The notes under the pieces were generated by a model. It was not told the origin of the DNA and did not search any database. It worked only from the letters and a program-made list of their open reading frames with translations. From Micrococcus flavus (GTDB taxonomy: Bacteria > Actinomycetota > Actinomycetes > Actinomycetales > Micrococcaceae): a DNA stretch of 64,000 nucleotides. Position 1 is the first letter of the stretch; every line of letters starts with the position of its first letter. This document shows, piece by piece, positions 62,041 through 64,000 of the stretch. Location of the stretch: contig NZ_JACHMC010000001.1 in the NCBI RefSeq assembly GCF_014204815.1, forward strand, positions 1,922,001 through 1,986,000, written 5' to 3'. Both the position numbers and the translations under genes were made by a program.

Positions 62041-62892
62041 ATGGTCCAGAAGGCGCGACGGCTCGAGGGGTCCGCGCCGACCGGTCTGCGGGGTCGCGCC
62101 CGGGGCGGCCCCCGCGGCCATGTCACCCGCGGCACCACCGCGGCGCAGCGCATGCGGCGCGTGGACCGCTGGCTCGCGGACGTCCACGGCCCGCTGCTGC
62201 GGGGCACGGCGGCCCCCCTGGTGGTGGACCTGGGCTTCGGCGCCGAGCCGGTGACCGCCGTCGAGATGTTCACCCGCCTGCGGGCGGTGAACCCGGCACT
62301 CGAGCTGCTCGGCCTGGAGATCGACCCGGAGCGCGTGGCCCACGCCCGCGCCACCGCCCCCGCCCTGCCCGGCCTCGGCTGGGCCCACGGAGGCTTCGAG
62401 CTGGACGTGCCGCGCCCGCCCACCGTGGTCCGGGCGTTCAACGTCCTCCGCCAGTACCGCGAGGAGGACGTGCCGGAGGTGTGGGACCTGATGTGCTCGC
62501 GCCTCGCCCCGGACGGGCTGCTGGTGGAGGGCACGTGCTCGGAGGACGGCCGGCGCGCCGCGTGGGTCGAACTGGACCGCACGGGTCCGGTCTCGCTGAC
62601 GCTCGCGCTGCGGCTGGGCGCCTTCGAGCGACCCTCCGACGTGGCCGAGCGGCTGCCCAAGGCCCTGATCCACCGACATGTGCCCGGGGAGGCGGTGCAT
62701 CGCCTCCTGGCCGACGCCGACGCCGCCTGGGCCGTGCACGCGCCGCTGGGGGCCTACGGGACGCGACAGCGGTGGCTCGCCACGGTCAGCTCCCTGCGAG
62801 CGGGCGGGTGGCCCGTGCTCGGCCGTGAGCGCCGCTGGCGACGCGGAGAGCTCAGCGTCCTCTGGGACGCCGTGGCGCCCGGCGCGCCCTGA
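62041..62892 (+). CDS. SAM-dependent methyltransferase-like protein
   Basis: This is a 283-residue protein with a Rossmann-like SAM-binding core: LVVDLGFGAEPVTAVEMF (motif I), LLGLEIDPERVAHA (motif II) and a later VRAFNVLRQY. The first 45 residues are Arg/Gly-rich and basic, which suggests nucleic-acid binding. I cannot name the substrate. Its position between the mutase gene and DUF2516 is conserved in related genomes as far as I recall. I chose ATG 62041 because TAGGCT lies exactly seven bases before it; a Met at 62023 would start upstream of that hexamer. Confidence 0.85.
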   Translation: MVQKARRLEGSAPTGLRGRARGGPRGHVTRGTTAAQRMRRVDRWLADVHGPLLRGTAAPLVVDLGFGAEPVTAVEMFTRLRAVNPALELLGLEIDPERVAHARATAPALPGLGWAHGGFELDVPRPPTVVRAFNVLRQYREEDVPEVWDLMCSRLAPDGLLVEGTCSEDGRRAAWVELDRTGPVSLTLALRLGAFERPSDVAERLPKALIHRHVPGEAVHRLLADADAAWAVHAPLGAYGTRQRWLATVSSLRAGGWPVLGRERRWRRGELSVLWDAVAPGAP

Positions 62893-62913
62893 GCGCGGCA
62901 GGGCCGGGGGACG

Positions 62914-63228
62914 TCAGCGGCGCCCGCCGTAGAAGTCGAGGTCCGGTCGGGTGCCGGCGAGGTAGACGGAGGCCACGCACACGGCGGCCAGGCCGAAGAG
63001 GCCGAGCCCGCCACGGCTGGTCAGCACGCTCAGCACGCCGACGACGACGGCGATGCCCGTCAGCAGCAGCCAGAAGCTCTTGGGGCGGCCGCCGACGCGC
63101 TCGAAGGCCTGGGGGCTGCGGCGCAGCACGTCCGCGAAGGCCCACACCTCCACGAGGAGGGCCAGGACGGCGAGGGCGAGGAACAGCCAGTCACCGGCCA
63201 TGACGGCGAAGGACATCGGGGCGCTCAT
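62914..63228 (-). CDS. DUF2516 membrane protein
   Basis: This is a 104-residue actinobacterial membrane protein of the DUF2516 family with about three hydrophobic helices (13-33, 50-68, 73-90). The conserved stretch FADVLRRSPQAFERVGGRPKS is quoted in its central part only, followed by FWLLLTGIA and a short polar tail ending DLDFYGGRR. The ATG at 63228 has TAGACT seven bases upstream and a GGAGGG that could also act as a Shine-Dalgarno. It is divergent from tmk. Function is unknown. Confidence 0.85.
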   Translation of the reverse strand: MSAPMSFAVMAGDWLFLALAVLALLVEVWAFADVLRRSPQAFERVGGRPKSFWLLLTGIAVVVGVLSVLTSRGGLGLFGLAAVCVASVYLAGTRPDLDFYGGRR

Positions 63229-63296
63229 GCCCTCCAGTCTAGGGACTCGGGCCGCCGGCCGGATGCGGTGTCCGGGGCGGCGTCTACGCTCGAGGG

Positions 63297-64000
63297 GTGA
63301 GACCCTCCCCCGCCTCCCCGCAGCGTCCCGCCCCCGCCGCCGGACCCGGCGTGTCCGCGCGTCGGGGACTGTTCCTCGCCCTCGAGGGCGCGGACGGCAC
63401 CGGCAAGTCCACCCAGGCCCGCGCCGTCGCCGCCGCCCTGCGCGCCGCGGGCCACGAGACGCTCCTGACACGCGAGCCGGGCGGGTCGCCGCTCGGCGAG
63501 GCCGTGCGCGGGCTGCTGCTGGACCCCGCGCACGGGCCCGTGGACGCGCGCACCGAGGCGCTGCTGTTCGCCGCCGCCCGGGCCGCACACGTGGCGGCCA
63601 CGGTCCGGCCGGCCCTCGAGGCCGGGACCGTGGTGGTGACCGACCGCTACGTGGACTCCTCGGTGGCGTACCAGGGCGCGGTGCGCGGCCTGGGGACCGC
63701 GTGGATCGCCGAGCTGAACGCGTGGGCCACCGAGGGGCTCGTCCCGGACCTGACCGTCCTGCTGGACGCGGATGCGGACACGGCGGGCCGGCGCCGGGCG
63801 TCCCGGCACGCGGGGGGCGGGCACGCACCCGACCGCATGGAGCAGGAGACCGCGGCGGCGCACGAGAGCCTGCGGTCGGCCTTCCGGGCGCGCGCCGCCG
63901 CCGAGCCGGACCGCTATCTGGTGCTCGACGCCGGGGTCGCCCCCGAGGCGCTCACCCGGACCGTCGTCGAGCACGTCCTCCCGCGGCTGGGGCGCCCGTG
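63297..64000 (+). CDS. tmk: Thymidylate kinase (3' end beyond window)
   Basis: Tmk phosphorylates dTMP to dTDP with ATP. From the GTG at 63297 the frame stays open to the window end (234 codons). The P-loop GADGTGKST is at about 31-39, REPGGSPLGE follows, and the dTMP-site DRYVDSSVAYQG and the LID region RRRASRHAGG with DRMEQE are all present. A leader of about 24 residues rich in Pro and Ala precedes the kinase. The GTG follows TACGCT by six bases, so it is probably leaderless; an ATG-only search would miss it. The usual neighbour, holB, would lie just outside. Confidence 0.93.
   Translation, partial: MRPSPASPQRPAPAAGPGVSARRGLFLALEGADGTGKSTQARAVAAALRAAGHETLLTREPGGSPLGEAVRGLLLDPAHGPVDARTEALLFAAARAAHVAATVRPALEAGTVVVTDRYVDSSVAYQGAVRGLGTAWIAELNAWATEGLVPDLTVLLDADADTAGRRRASRHAGGGHAPDRMEQETAAAHESLRSAFRARAAAEPDRYLVLDAGVAPEALTRTVVEHVLPRLGRP

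Overview
The window is a chromosomal segment of a very GC-rich actinobacterium. The reasons are strong third-position G/C, rRNA and tRNA sequences of actinobacterial type, and marker genes such as carD, regX3-senX3, glgE, a CIRCE-controlled groEL and DUF3263. Gene content and the 16S sequence point to Micrococcaceae, most likely Micrococcus or a near relative. That genus call is from memory and was not searched. No IS element, prophage or CRISPR array is visible, so this is mostly core genome.

Layout. 1-9.7 kb: an ABC exporter cut by the left edge, an HNH nuclease, an IdeR/DtxR iron regulator, serC, DUF3027 plus a cold-shock protein, an OmpR-type two-component system, a lone WXG100 protein and a DUF4031-HD fusion. 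9.9-16 kb: groEL under a CIRCE-type operator, a LytR_C membrane protein with a repetitive Ser/Ala stalk, DUF3263, ung and a ThrE-type exporter. 16-19.6 kb: tRNA-Val, a secreted subtilase, tRNA-Thr and a membrane-anchored DsbA-like protein. 19.7-30.4 kb: a DUF4032 protein, the trehalose pair treY-treZ, an aldo/keto reductase, an FAH-family protein, a secreted EEP-fold enzyme and a Rossmann protein. 30.5-39.1 kb: a TPM-domain protein, a large secreted lamin-tail/metallophosphoesterase gene broken by two frame changes, an AhpD-like/pirin pair, tRNA-Pro and an orphan gene. 39.2-45 kb: one rrn operon, 16S-23S-5S, on the minus strand with two promoters. 45.3-49.9 kb: glgE-glgB. 49.9-52.8 kb: a TrpX-type ABC importer. 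53-64 kb: rlmB, cysS, fused ispDF, carD, a lipoprotein, regX3-senX3, phoU, a phosphoglycerate mutase, a methyltransferase, DUF2516 and the start of tmk.

How the genes work together. Two alpha-glucan modules, TreY/TreZ and GlgE/GlgB, lie about 20 kb apart. They link glycogen-like glucan, maltose-1-phosphate and trehalose. SenX3-RegX3 and the divergent phoU share a clear two-unit PHO box. GroEL is predicted to be controlled by HrcA. RlmB, CysS, IspDF and CarD form a minus-strand housekeeping run. A recurring theme is the leaderless start: at about 17 genes a -10-like hexamer lies 6-7 nt before the start codon. This fixes several starts, including GTG starts of senX3, glgE and tmk.

I did not find a clearly new multi-gene system. 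The items most worth a second look are the broken lamin-tail phosphoesterase gene, the three-copy TTTCGAACGTGGAA-type motif beside groEL, the leaderless-promoter pattern, the palindrome in front of the AhpD/pirin pair and the repeats upstream of the subtilase.
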